A stretch of DNA of 64,000 nucleotides from Sphingomonas_B tabacisoli. Its GTDB lineage: Bacteria; Pseudomonadota; Alphaproteobacteria; Sphingomonadales; Sphingomonadaceae. Location of the stretch: positions 2,294,001 through 2,358,000 of the forward strand of contig NZ_JBHUDY010000001.1 in NCBI RefSeq assembly GCF_042678385.1. The letters run 5' to 3'. Made by a program: the position numbers and the translations under genes. Positions 55,308 through 63,882 of the stretch are shown here, one piece after another. The notes below the pieces were generated by a model. That model was not told where the DNA came from and made no database searches. It saw only the letters and a program-made list of their open reading frames with translations. Every line of letters begins with the position of its first letter. The first letter of the stretch is position 1.

Positions 55308-56015
55308 ATGACCGCGCCCAACATCCTTCTCGTCGAGGACGATCCTCAGCTCCGCACTTTGGTCGTGCGGGCGCTGAAGGAGAATGGCTTCACCGTCCGC
55401 GCCGCCGCCGCCGCGCCCGAAATGTGGGCCGCGTTCGAAAGCGCGCCCGTCGACCTCATCCTGCTCGATGTGATGCTGCCCGGCACCAACGGTTTCGACC
55501 TGTGCCGCGCGCTCCGCCAGCGCACCGCCGCGCCGATCATCTTCATCAGCGCCAAGGGCAGCGAGACCGACCGCGTCGTCGGGCTCGAGCTGGGCGCCGA
55601 CGATTATCTCGCCAAGCCGTTCGGAACGCGCGAGCTGATCGCCCGCGTCCGCGCCGTGCTTCGCCGCCCGCCGCTCGCCGACAGCGCCGTCCGCAAGCCC
55701 GATCGCATCCTGTTCGACGGCTGGACCATCGTCCTGCCGCGCCGCGAGCTTCTCTCTCCCACCGGCGCGATCGTCGAGCTGACCGGCGCGGAGTTCGACC
55801 TGCTCGTCGCCCTCACCGACAATGCCGGCCGCGTGATCGCGCGCGAACGCCTGATCGAGCTCTCCCGCGCCCGGCTCGGCGATAGCTCGGACCGCAGCGT
55901 CGACGTGCTGGTCAGCCGGCTCCGCCGCAAGCTCTCCAGCGCGGGCCACGAAGCGCCGATTCTCACCGTGCGCGGCGTCGGCTATATGTTGAACACGGTG
56001 GTCGAGCGGCCATGA
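55308..56015 (+). CDS. OmpR-family response regulator
   Basis: A 235-residue DNA-binding regulator. The receiver has the acidic pair Asp11-Asp12 (LLVEDDPQL), phospho-Asp54 (LLDVMLPG) and the conserved Lys in YLAKPFG. The C-terminal winged helix has ELTGAEFDLLVAL, RSVDVLVSRLRRKL and TVRGVGYML. It lies 12 bases after nusG and overlaps the kinase gene (ATGA), so it may be transcribed from the secE-nusG promoter. The target genes are unknown. Confidence 0.93.
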   Translation: MTAPNILLVEDDPQLRTLVVRALKENGFTVRAAAAAPEMWAAFESAPVDLILLDVMLPGTNGFDLCRALRQRTAAPIIFISAKGSETDRVVGLELGADDYLAKPFGTRELIARVRAVLRRPPLADSAVRKPDRILFDGWTIVLPRRELLSPTGAIVELTGAEFDLLVALTDNAGRVIARERLIELSRARLGDSSDRSVDVLVSRLRRKLSSAGHEAPILTVRGVGYMLNTVVERP

Positions 56016-57316
56016 GCCTGTTGCGGTCGTCGCCCGGGCTGATCGGCCGCCTCGTCGCGCTCCTGCTGCTGACCACCTTGGTCGAGTTCGGGATCAGCGC
56101 GCTGCTCTACGAGCGCGCCAGCCATTTCTCGGTGCGGGACGACGAGGCCCGGCGCCTCGCCGAGCATCTGGTCATCGCCGAGCGCCTGCTGTCCGAACGG
56201 CCGCTGCGCGAACGTCCCTCCCTCGCGACGGAGCTCACCACCGACCGCTATCTCGTGCGCTGGAGCGCCGTCCCGCCCAAGACGCCCTCGATCGCCCCCG
56301 CGCTCGACGGGATGCGCCGTCAGGTGCTTGCCTGGGAGCCGCGGCTGAACGGGATGGCGGTCCGGCTCTGGCTGGTCTCGCCGGGGCGCAGTCCCGTGGT
56401 GGCGGGAATCCTGCGGCTGCCGGACCAATCCTGGCTGAGCTTCCAGACCCTGCATCCGGTCTCCGGCCTGAACCTCGCGACCGAGCGGATCCTGCTCGCG
56501 CTGATCCCCGCGCTTGGCCTGATGCTACTCGGCGGCCTGCTGGTCAGGCTCGTCCTGCAGCCGCTGCGCCAGCTCGCCGTCGCCGCCGACAAGGTCGGCC
56601 ACGGCGGCCAGGCGCATGTACCCGAGCGCGGTCCCGAAGAAGTCGCCACGGTGATCCGCGCGTTCAACCGGATGCAGGAACGCATCCACCAGTTGATCGA
56701 CAACCGCACCCAGGCGCTCGCTGCGGTCGGCCACGATCTCCGCACGCCGCTCGCCCGGCTGCGGCTGCGCGCGGAAGCGATCGATCCGGGCGCGCAGGCC
56801 GCGATCGCCACCGACATCTCCGAAATGGAAGCGATGATCGAATCGCTGCTCGCCTATCTCGGCGGCGAGAACGATCCCGAAACCCCCGCGCGCACCGACA
56901 TTGCCATCCTCTGCGCGACTCTTGCCGACGATGCGTCAGACCGCGGCCATGACGTGACCTACGAAGGCCCGGTGCATTTCGAGCTGACGGTGCGCCCGCT
57001 CGGCCTGAAACGCGCGGTCGCCAACCTGATCGACAATGCCGTCCATCATGGCAGCCATGTCGTGGTCCGCCTCGCGGAAACGCCGGCGCGCGTGACGATT
57101 GCGGTCGAGGACGACGGCCCGGGCCTGCCCGACGACATGCGCGACGAAGTCACCAAGCCCTTCGTCCGCCTCGACACCGCCCGCCCGCGCGACACGATCG
57201 GCTTCGGCCTCGGCCTCGCGATCGTGACGCGGGCAGTGGAGCGCGAGGGCGGCCGCCTCAGCCTGCGCAATCGCCCGGAAGGCGGGCTGAGCGCGGAAAT
57301 CGTGTTGAAACGCTGA
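56012..57316 (+). CDS. Sensor histidine kinase (EnvZ-like)
   Basis: A 434-residue inner-membrane kinase. Two spans (LIGRLVALLLLTTLVEFGIS and ILLALIPALGLMLLGGLLVR) flank a ~130-residue periplasmic region. A HAMP domain follows, then the phospho-acceptor His in VGHDLRTPLARLRL, NLIDNAVHHGSH, DDGPGLPDD and GFGLGLAIVTRAV. The layout and the DLRTPLARLR box are of the EnvZ/OmpR type. It partners the regulator at 55308. The stimulus is unknown. Confidence 0.92.
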   Translation: MSLLRSSPGLIGRLVALLLLTTLVEFGISALLYERASHFSVRDDEARRLAEHLVIAERLLSERPLRERPSLATELTTDRYLVRWSAVPPKTPSIAPALDGMRRQVLAWEPRLNGMAVRLWLVSPGRSPVVAGILRLPDQSWLSFQTLHPVSGLNLATERILLALIPALGLMLLGGLLVRLVLQPLRQLAVAADKVGHGGQAHVPERGPEEVATVIRAFNRMQERIHQLIDNRTQALAAVGHDLRTPLARLRLRAEAIDPGAQAAIATDISEMEAMIESLLAYLGGENDPETPARTDIAILCATLADDASDRGHDVTYEGPVHFELTVRPLGLKRAVANLIDNAVHHGSHVVVRLAETPARVTIAVEDDGPGLPDDMRDEVTKPFVRLDTARPRDTIGFGLGLAIVTRAVEREGGRLSLRNRPEGGLSAEIVLKR

Positions 57317-57326
57317 ACTTAAAGTC

Positions 57327-57406
57327 GTCCATCCCGAGCGAAGTCGAGGGACCCACCGCTCTTTTCGCGCCACCAAGTGCGTGCCTCGACTTCGCTCGGC
57401 ATGGAC
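57327..57406. repeat. Palindromic intergenic repeat with GAGCGAAGTCGAGG core
   Basis: Arms of 26 bp (57327-57352 and 57381-57406) match at 24 of 26 positions as reverse complements. It lies in the 192-bp gap between the kinase gene and the carbonic anhydrase gene. To my knowledge this core is a frequent dispersed repeat in sphingomonad genomes. It may act as a terminator or mRNA stabiliser. Confidence 0.8.
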
Positions 57407-57508
57407 GGCCCGGTTTGAGCCATCCTCACAGAAACACTTTCTTACAGTCCAGCCGAACACCCGAAAGACGCACGCTCTAGCTCTCCCTGGCAACCAAGGA
57501 GAAGCCAA

Positions 57509-58207
57509 GTGAATGAGCTGATCGGACGCGTTCTCGACTTTCAGCGCGACGTCTTTCCCATCCGTTCGGACCTGTACGAACGGCTCGCGACCAAGGGGCA
57601 GAGCCCCAAGGCGCTGATGATCTCGTGCGCCGATTCGCGGGTCGTCCCGGAAGAGATCATGAGCGCCCAGCCGGGCGAGCTGTTCGTCTGCCGCAACGCG
57701 GGCAACATCGTGCCGCCCTTCAGCCAGGCGAATGGCGGCGTGACCTCGACGGTCGAGTTCGCCGTCGAGGCGCTCGGCGTGCGCGACATCATCGTCTGCG
57801 GTCACTCCGATTGCGGCGCGATGAAAGGGCTGATGAACCCCGCGATCACCGAGAAGATGCCGAACGTCGCCGCCTGGCTTCGCCACAGCGCCGCGGCCCG
57901 GCAAGTGGTCGAGCAGAATTATCCCGAGCTTGGCGAGGCGGAAAAGCCGCGCGCGGCCGCGCTCGAGAATGTGGTGGTGCAGCTCACCCATCTGCGCACC
58001 CATCCTTCGGTCGCCGCGCACATCGCCCGGGGCGAGCTGACGCTGCACGGCTGGTATTTCGACATTCAGGCGGGTGAGGTGCTGGCGCTCGACGGCGAGA
58101 CCGGCCGCTTCCGCCGGATCGAGCATGACCGGCCGATCCCCGTCGCGCTCGCGCCCAGCCCTCGCCGGGCCGCCGATGTCGGCGCGTTCGCGGAGGCCGC
58201 GGAATGA
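57509..58207 (+). CDS. Beta-class carbonic anhydrase
   Basis: A 232-residue zinc enzyme interconverting CO2 and bicarbonate. Zinc ligands are Cys40, His99 and Cys102 (SCADSR and CGHSDCG), with the Asp42-Arg44 catalytic dyad. The GTG start has AGGAG upstream. Its stop overlaps the start of the SulP gene (ATGA), a pairing that points to bicarbonate handling. The extended C-terminal ~25 residues are Ala/Arg-rich. Confidence 0.94.
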   Translation: MNELIGRVLDFQRDVFPIRSDLYERLATKGQSPKALMISCADSRVVPEEIMSAQPGELFVCRNAGNIVPPFSQANGGVTSTVEFAVEALGVRDIIVCGHSDCGAMKGLMNPAITEKMPNVAAWLRHSAAARQVVEQNYPELGEAEKPRAAALENVVVQLTHLRTHPSVAAHIARGELTLHGWYFDIQAGEVLALDGETGRFRRIEHDRPIPVALAPSPRRAADVGAFAEAAE

Positions 58208-59730
58208 CCGCGCTTGCGCTGAAACCCGGCGTGTCGCGCCCGTCGCTTGCCGCGGCGCCGCGCGACTTTGCCGCATCGATCGTCGTCTTTCTGGTTGCGA
58301 TGCCGCTGTGTATGGGCATTGCGATCGCATCGGGCGTGCCGCCGGAAAAAGGCCTGATCACAGGCATTATCGGCGGCATCGTAGTGGGGTCCCTCGCAGG
58401 TTCGCCACTCCAGGTCAGCGGCCCGGCCGCTGGCCTGGCCGTCATCGTTTTTGAGCTGGTGCGCGATTTCGGGCTGTCGGCGCTGGGCCCCATCCTGATC
58501 CTCGCCGGCGCGATCCAGTTCGTGGCCGGCGTGCTGAAGATCGGCGGCTGGTTCCGCGCGATCTCGCCCGCCGTGGTGCACGGCATGCTCGCCGGCATCG
58601 GCGTGCTGATCGTCGTCGGCCAGTTCCATGTGCTGTTCGACGCCAAGCCGCTTCCCAATGGCCTCGCCAACCTCGCGGCCATGCCCGGCCGCCTGCTCGG
58701 CCTCTCGACCGACGGCAGCTTCGCCCAGGCCGAGCTTGCCTTCGCGATCGGTCTTCTGACGATCGCTTTCATGATCGGCTGGGAACGCTTTCGTCCCGCG
58801 TCGATGAAGCTGGTGCCGGGCGCTCTGATCGGCGTGCTCGCCGGCACTCTCACCGCCTTCGCATTCGGCCTGCCGGTCGCGCGCGTGAACGTGCCGTCGA
58901 ACATCGCCAGCGCGATTTCCTTGCCGACCGATCTGCTCGGAAGCTGGGCCAATCCCTCGCTGCTGATCGCGGCCGTCGCCATCGCTTTCATCGCCAGCGC
59001 CGAGACTCTGCTGTCGGCCGCAGCGGTCGACAAGATGCACGGCGGTGTCCGCACCGATTACAACAAGGAGCTGCGCGCGCAGGGCGTGGGCAACCTGCTC
59101 TGCGGCGTCGCCGGCGCGCTGCCGATGACGGGGGTGATCGTCCGCAGTTCGGCGAACGTGCAGGCGGGGGCGATGACGCGCGCCTCCGCGATCATGCACG
59201 GCGTGTGGATCCTTGGGTTTGTTGCGTTGCTTCCCTTCCTGCTGCGTGAAATCCCAATGGCGGCGCTCGCCGCGGTGCTGGTCGTGACCGGATGGCGGCT
59301 GGTCCATGTCGGCCATGTCGCGAGCCTGTTCCGCAACTATGGCGTGCTGCCTGCACTGATCTGGGTAACGACGCTGATCGTCGTCGTCGCGGAGGATTTG
59401 CTGACCGGCGTCCTGGTCGGCATCGCGCTCTCGCTGCTGGAGCTGATCCCGTATGCGAAGCGGCTGAAGCTGCGCGTCCACTCCGAACAGGAAGGCGACG
59501 CGCATGCGATTCGGTTGAATGGCGTGGCGAGCTTCCTGACGCTTCCCAAGCTTTCGGCCGCGCTCGATCAGGCGCCGCCCACGGCGCCCGTCGAGCTGGA
59601 CGTCCGCGCGCTGCATGCGATCGACCACACCTCGGCCGAAATGATCCGCGATTGGTATGCACGGCGTGTAAAGGCCGGCGTCGCCACCCGGTTCAACGGT
59701 GCCGAGCGGCTCAGGAAGCTGGCGGTGTAA
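58204..59730 (+). CDS. SulP-family anion transporter, probable bicarbonate transporter
   Basis: A 508-residue transporter with about 10-12 spans and a C-terminal STAS domain. The SulP core shows ASGVPPEKGLITGIIGGIVVG, GSPLQVSGPAAGLAV, ASAETLLSAAAVDKM and the PMTGVIVRSSANVQAGAMTR stretch. The STAS part has ELDVRALHAIDHTSAEMIRD. SulP members carry sulfate or bicarbonate; coupling to a carbonic anhydrase gene by a 4-base overlap favours bicarbonate. Overlaps the convergent hpnL gene by 20 bases. Confidence 0.9.
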   Translation: MTALALKPGVSRPSLAAAPRDFAASIVVFLVAMPLCMGIAIASGVPPEKGLITGIIGGIVVGSLAGSPLQVSGPAAGLAVIVFELVRDFGLSALGPILILAGAIQFVAGVLKIGGWFRAISPAVVHGMLAGIGVLIVVGQFHVLFDAKPLPNGLANLAAMPGRLLGLSTDGSFAQAELAFAIGLLTIAFMIGWERFRPASMKLVPGALIGVLAGTLTAFAFGLPVARVNVPSNIASAISLPTDLLGSWANPSLLIAAVAIAFIASAETLLSAAAVDKMHGGVRTDYNKELRAQGVGNLLCGVAGALPMTGVIVRSSANVQAGAMTRASAIMHGVWILGFVALLPFLLREIPMAALAAVLVVTGWRLVHVGHVASLFRNYGVLPALIWVTTLIVVVAEDLLTGVLVGIALSLLELIPYAKRLKLRVHSEQEGDAHAIRLNGVASFLTLPKLSAALDQAPPTAPVELDVRALHAIDHTSAEMIRDWYARRVKAGVATRFNGAERLRKLAV

Positions 59731-60700
59731 CCGGCCGGACGAGCGCGCGCGCCTCGATCGCTTGCCACACGACCAAAGTCGGCAGGGCAAGCGCAAGATC
59801 GCGCGCGCGCTTGGCCAGCGCCAGCGCCAGCGCTGCCTCGGGGCTAAGCCCGAACAGCGGACCGATCAGCGCATAGGCCGCTTCCTGCACGCCGATGCCG
59901 CCCGGAATGGCGAAGGCGATGCTGCGGAGGGTGAAGATCAGGCTTTCCAATGACAACGCTGTCCAAAAGGAAATGGGCACGCCGACCAGGGTGAGGATCA
60001 GCCAGGCAAGCGCTCCGCTCATCGTCCACGCCGCCAGGTTGAGCAGGAAGGCGAGCGCCACGCCGCCATGCCGTCCGTATAGGGTGCCCAGCTCCCTTTC
60101 GATCTCGACCATTGCTGCAGCCGATCCCGGAAGGAAACGGGTCGCGAGCTTGCGGGTCAGCGACAGCAAGGCGCGCTGGCCGAAAAAAGCGAGCAGGATG
60201 AACGCGATCATCGCGCCGGTGCCGCCCAGGATCACGGGGCGCAGCATCGCGGCTTCGTCGCCCATCAGGATGCTCGCCATCAGCGCCAGTCCGAACAGGG
60301 TGAACAACAATTGCGACGCCATTTCGGTGGTCAGGTCGACCAGGAACGACGCGTTGGCGCGGGCGCGCGGCACGCCGAGCGCGATCAGCGTCTGGATGCT
60401 GACGACTATGCCGCCGATCTGCGAGAAAGGCAGCAGGTCGGACGCTGCTTCCCGCACCAACCGGCCCCACGCGAAAACGCCGACACGGGCGGCCGGCTCG
60501 CCCGCCGCCGCGGCCCAGGCTGCGCCCAGCACGGCGAACACGCCCAGCGAATACAGGCACACCAGCGCCAGCCCGCCCAGCCCCATTCGTGCCGCAACCG
60601 AAACGATCTCGCCCCAGCCCGTCGCCCCCACCGTCCATATTGCAACGAAAAGGCCAACGACGGTGGCGAGCAGCACGCCCACACGAGTCCAGTTCTTCAG
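59711..60700 (-). CDS. hpnL: Hopanoid-associated membrane protein HpnL (LPG-synthase-TM family)
   Basis: A ~329-residue membrane protein with about eight spans, of the flippase-like family that includes MprF membrane domains. Family features are SDLLPFSQIGGIVVSIQTLI, FLVDLTTEMASQLLFTLFG and FAIPGGIGVQEAAYALIGPL. HpnL proteins occur in hopanoid clusters and are thought to act in hopanoid transport. The frame reads LKNWTRVGVLLAT from a CTG at 60700 that overlaps the stop of the gene before it (CTGA). The first standard start, GTG at 60682, would remove the basic residues before the first span. Confidence 0.82.
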   Translation of the reverse strand: MKNWTRVGVLLATVVGLFVAIWTVGATGWGEIVSVAARMGLGGLALVCLYSLGVFAVLGAAWAAAAGEPAARVGVFAWGRLVREAASDLLPFSQIGGIVVSIQTLIALGVPRARANASFLVDLTTEMASQLLFTLFGLALMASILMGDEAAMLRPVILGGTGAMIAFILLAFFGQRALLSLTRKLATRFLPGSAAAMVEIERELGTLYGRHGGVALAFLLNLAAWTMSGALAWLILTLVGVPISFWTALSLESLIFTLRSIAFAIPGGIGVQEAAYALIGPLFGLSPEAALALALAKRARDLALALPTLVVWQAIEARALVRPVTPPAS

Positions 60701-61599
60701 GCGACCGCTCCCTTCCCGCCCATCAGCCGAAGGGCCAGCCGCATCGCGCCGGGCACGAAACGGGGGCGGATCAGCCGCGGGTCGTAGGGCTTCAATCGCC
60801 GATCACTCTCCGCAAGGCAAATCCGGGCAAGCTCGGGGAAACTCACTTCGACCCCAAGCTCCTTCGAGCCATTGAGCGTGAAGTTGTTCTCCTGCGCCTT
60901 GGTGTTGCCGCCCATGCCGCGCGCCATGCTGATCCGCTCGCCGATCAGGAACAGCCACACGATCAGCACCTTCGCCTCGAACAGCGGCCGCCGCCACCAC
61001 GGCATGTTGCGCCGCCACCACGCCACCCAATTGACGAAGAACAGGATGTGCCGCCCTTCCTCCCGCATCACCGGCTCGAACGTCTCGACCAGCTCCTCGG
61101 GAAAGAAACCGGAGTCCTTCGCGATCTTGAACAGCCCGAAGCCGAAGAAACTATCGATACACTCCGAATAGCCGGTGCGCATGAACGCGAACTCGGGATC
61201 GCGCGGCCGCTTGTATTCGGGTTCGGGCGCCAGCGCGATGCCATAGGCCTCAACCATGTTGGCGAGCACGATCTTGTGCCGGCTTTCCTCATAGCCGTTC
61301 ATCTCGATTGCGGCCCGCAACAGCCGGTTTTCGACCTCCGCGGCATAGGTCTTCACGTTCATCCCCGCCCGCCCTTCGGTGGCGACGGCGATGTCCCAGA
61401 TCGGCAGCGACACGATCTTATTGCGCGTCGCGTCGTCCAGTTTGGGCCAGTCGATGACGGCGGGCCGATAGGGATCGTGGGTGTCGAGCATCGTGCGGCA
61501 CATCAGCGCCAGATGTTCAGGACTGCCTCGCGCGATACGCCCCTGCTCCGGCGCCCGCTCGCCTGTGTCGAAGCTTTTCCAGCTCGGGACTAGATCCAT
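60697..61599 (-). CDS. Ferritin-like (diiron) protein within the hopanoid operon
   Basis: A 300-residue protein with a ferritin-like four-helix pattern. Candidate iron ligands are the Glu of AAEVENRLL and the E-x-x-H of YEESRHKI, then the Glu of GYSECIDSF and the E-x-x-H of MREEGRHILFF. Its ligand layout is that of diiron oxygenases and hydroxylases. It sits 4 bases after hpnK and overlaps hpnL, so a role in hopanoid modification is likely but not demonstrated here. The middle also has a hydrophobic stretch (LFEAKVLIVWLFLIG) that may associate with the membrane. Confidence 0.75.
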   Translation of the reverse strand: MDLVPSWKSFDTGERAPEQGRIARGSPEHLALMCRTMLDTHDPYRPAVIDWPKLDDATRNKIVSLPIWDIAVATEGRAGMNVKTYAAEVENRLLRAAIEMNGYEESRHKIVLANMVEAYGIALAPEPEYKRPRDPEFAFMRTGYSECIDSFFGFGLFKIAKDSGFFPEELVETFEPVMREEGRHILFFVNWVAWWRRNMPWWRRPLFEAKVLIVWLFLIGERISMARGMGGNTKAQENNFTLNGSKELGVEVSFPELARICLAESDRRLKPYDPRLIRPRFVPGAMRLALRLMGGKGAVA

Positions 61600-61603
61600 C
61601 GCG

Positions 61604-62440
61604 TCAGTCCTGCACGCACTCCAGGAATCGCACCGGTTCGAGCCCGCGTTCTACCATAATCTGCCGCACCTGTGGATCGGTCAGCGCCGCCAGTTCGCCC
61701 GCATAATCATATCCATCCGCCGAGCCGGGATAAGGCCCCGTCGCCGGGTGCATGTAGATTTCGCTGAGGCCCGGCGGCAGCGTCTCGATCAGCGCCCGCA
61801 GCCGCTCCACGCCGAACTGCCCCGACCAAGCGATGCCGAACACCTGATCGGGCGCAACCATCCCCGCCAGTCGGATTCTACGTCGCATCAACTTCGCCCA
61901 AGGCGCGGCAGGATCAAAACCTTGCCCACCCTCGATCCGGCGAAGCACCGCCCTTGGCTCAACCGGCGCCCGCATTGCCCGCACGCCATAACGCTTACCG
62001 ACCGCGAGCACGGTCGCGGCGATCGTCGGGTGCAGGTGAAAATGCTTGTGCGCATTGACATGGTCGAGCGGCAGACCGGTCGCGGTGAAGGCGGCGAACT
62101 GCGCCTCCACCTCTTCGCGCAACTGCCGGCGCGCCCGGGGATCGGCGAAGATCGCGATGCCGGCGCGGACCATGTCGGTGCGGAATCGTCCGTCGCTCCC
62201 GACCAGCTGCGACACCCGCTCCGGCGGCAGCGCGGGTCGGCCTTCCACCAGCACAAGATGCAGCCCCACGCCCAGCCGCGGCAGCCGCTTCGCACGCTGG
62301 ACGGCATCGGCAACGGCGTCGCCCGTCACCATCAGGCTGGCAGCGCTCAGGATACCGTCGACATGCGCCCGCTCGACCGCTTCGTTGACTTCGCGCGCGG
62401 CGCCGAAATCGTCCGCGGTGACGATCAGGCGCGTGGTCAG
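61604..62440 (-). CDS. hpnK: Hopanoid-associated deacetylase HpnK (YdjC family)
   Basis: A 278-residue YdjC/ChbG-like deacetylase. In hopanoid synthesis HpnK removes the acetyl group from the N-acetylglucosaminyl bacteriohopanetetrol made by HpnI. Metal-site motifs are IVTADDFGAAREVN, LGVGLHLVLVEGRP and DHVNAHKHFHLHPTI. The DDFG motif lies upstream of the first ATG (62332), so that ATG cannot be the start. The frame opens as LTTRLIVTADDFG with CTG at 62440, overlapping the hpnJ stop as CTGA; a CTG start is the simplest reading. Confidence 0.88.
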   Translation of the reverse strand: MTTRLIVTADDFGAAREVNEAVERAHVDGILSAASLMVTGDAVADAVQRAKRLPRLGVGLHLVLVEGRPALPPERVSQLVGSDGRFRTDMVRAGIAIFADPRARRQLREEVEAQFAAFTATGLPLDHVNAHKHFHLHPTIAATVLAVGKRYGVRAMRAPVEPRAVLRRIEGGQGFDPAAPWAKLMRRRIRLAGMVAPDQVFGIAWSGQFGVERLRALIETLPPGLSEIYMHPATGPYPGSADGYDYAGELAALTDPQVRQIMVERGLEPVRFLECVQD

Positions 62441-63882
62441 GCCGCTTCCTTCCGGCGGCGGAGGAAGTCGAAGAACTCGACGCCTTCGCGCAGGCGGCGC
62501 TTCATCATGTCGAAGTCGCGCACCATCTCGCCGACGATCGCGCCGATCTTGCGCGGGCGGAAGTAGAAACGTTTGTAGAACTCCTCGACCTTGTCGAAGA
62601 TCACGCTCGCCGGCAGGTGCGGATAGCTGAGCTGCGCGATCTGATTGCCGCCGTCGGTCAGCAGATGGTCGCTGCCGTCGAACCAGTTGTTCTCCACCGC
62701 CTGCTTGTAGAGGAACGTGCCCGGATAGGGCGCTGCCAGCGACACTTGGATCGTGTGCGGGTTGAGCTCGATCGCGTAGCGGATCGTCTCCTCGATCGTC
62801 TCCAGCGTCTCGCCCGGCAGCCCGAGGATGAATGTGCCGTGGATCGTCAGCCCCAGCGCATGCGCATCCTTGGTAAACTGGCGCGCGACGTCGGTGCGCA
62901 GGCCCTTCTTGATGTTGTGCAGGATTTTCTGGTTGCCGCTTTCATAGCCGACCAGCAGCACCCGGCAGCCCCCTGCCTTCATCGCCTTGAGCACCGGCTG
63001 CGGCACGTTCGCCTTGGCATTGCAGCCCCAGGTGACGGGGAAGCCGGGCTTGCCGAAGCCGAGCTTCGCCAGCTCGCCCGAAAGCTCGACGACGAAGTCG
63101 TGCGCATCGGCCAGCGTGTCGTCGTCGAAGAAAATCTCCTTCACCTCGGGCATTTCTCTGAGGATGTATTGCACTTCCTCGATGACCTTGGGGACGGTGC
63201 GGTGGCGATAGCGGTGCCCGCTGATCGTCTGCGGCCACAGGCAGAAGGTGCAGCGGCTCTTGCAGCCGCGCCCGGTGTAGAAGCTCACATAGGGGTGGCG
63301 CTGATAGCCGCCATAATATTTGGAAAGATCGAGGTCGCGCCGGTAGATCGGCGAGACCATCGGCAGCACGTCCATGTCCTCGATCTGGGCGCGGTCCTTG
63401 TTGCGCACGATCGAGCCGTCGGGCGCGCGCCAGGTGATACCGTCGATCTCGGCAAACGGCCGCCCCTCGGCCAGCTCCACGCAGGTAAAGTCATATTCCT
63501 CTCTGGCGACGAAATCGAGCGCATCGGTGGCCCTCAGGCTCTTCTCGTCCTCGATCATCACTTTCGCGCCGACCATGCCGACCAGCGCAGCCGGGTTGCG
63601 CGCCTTGATCAGCTCGGCCGTCCGCACGTCCTGATTGAAGCTGGGCGTGGAGGTGTGGAGGATGATCAGCTCCTTGTCGTCGATCTCGTGCGCGATATCG
63701 TCCCAGCTCTGGTCGTGCGCCGGCGCGTCGATCAGCCGCGATCCCTCGATCATTGCCGCGGGCTGCGCCAGCCAGGTCGGGTACCAGAAGGACCGCACTT
63801 CGCGCTTCATCTGGTAGCGCGCGCCGGCGCCCCCGTCATACCCATCGAACGAAGGCCCTTGCAGGAACAGCGTACGCTTCAT
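62437..63882 (-). CDS. hpnJ: Hopanoid-associated radical SAM protein HpnJ
   Basis: A 481-residue radical SAM enzyme with an N-terminal B12-binding-like domain (about 1-180) and the cluster motif Cys-x3-Cys-x2-Cys in GRGCKSRCTFCLWPQ. HpnJ is linked to ring contraction of the glucosamine headgroup, giving the bacteriohopanetetrol cyclitol ether. Other landmarks are FFDDDTLADAHDF, GCNAKANVPQ and GTFILGLPGET. The ATG overlaps the hpnI stop (ATGA). Confidence 0.93.
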   Translation of the reverse strand: MKRTLFLQGPSFDGYDGGAGARYQMKREVRSFWYPTWLAQPAAMIEGSRLIDAPAHDQSWDDIAHEIDDKELIILHTSTPSFNQDVRTAELIKARNPAALVGMVGAKVMIEDEKSLRATDALDFVAREEYDFTCVELAEGRPFAEIDGITWRAPDGSIVRNKDRAQIEDMDVLPMVSPIYRRDLDLSKYYGGYQRHPYVSFYTGRGCKSRCTFCLWPQTISGHRYRHRTVPKVIEEVQYILREMPEVKEIFFDDDTLADAHDFVVELSGELAKLGFGKPGFPVTWGCNAKANVPQPVLKAMKAGGCRVLLVGYESGNQKILHNIKKGLRTDVARQFTKDAHALGLTIHGTFILGLPGETLETIEETIRYAIELNPHTIQVSLAAPYPGTFLYKQAVENNWFDGSDHLLTDGGNQIAQLSYPHLPASVIFDKVEEFYKRFYFRPRKIGAIVGEMVRDFDMMKRRLREGVEFFDFLRRRKEAA

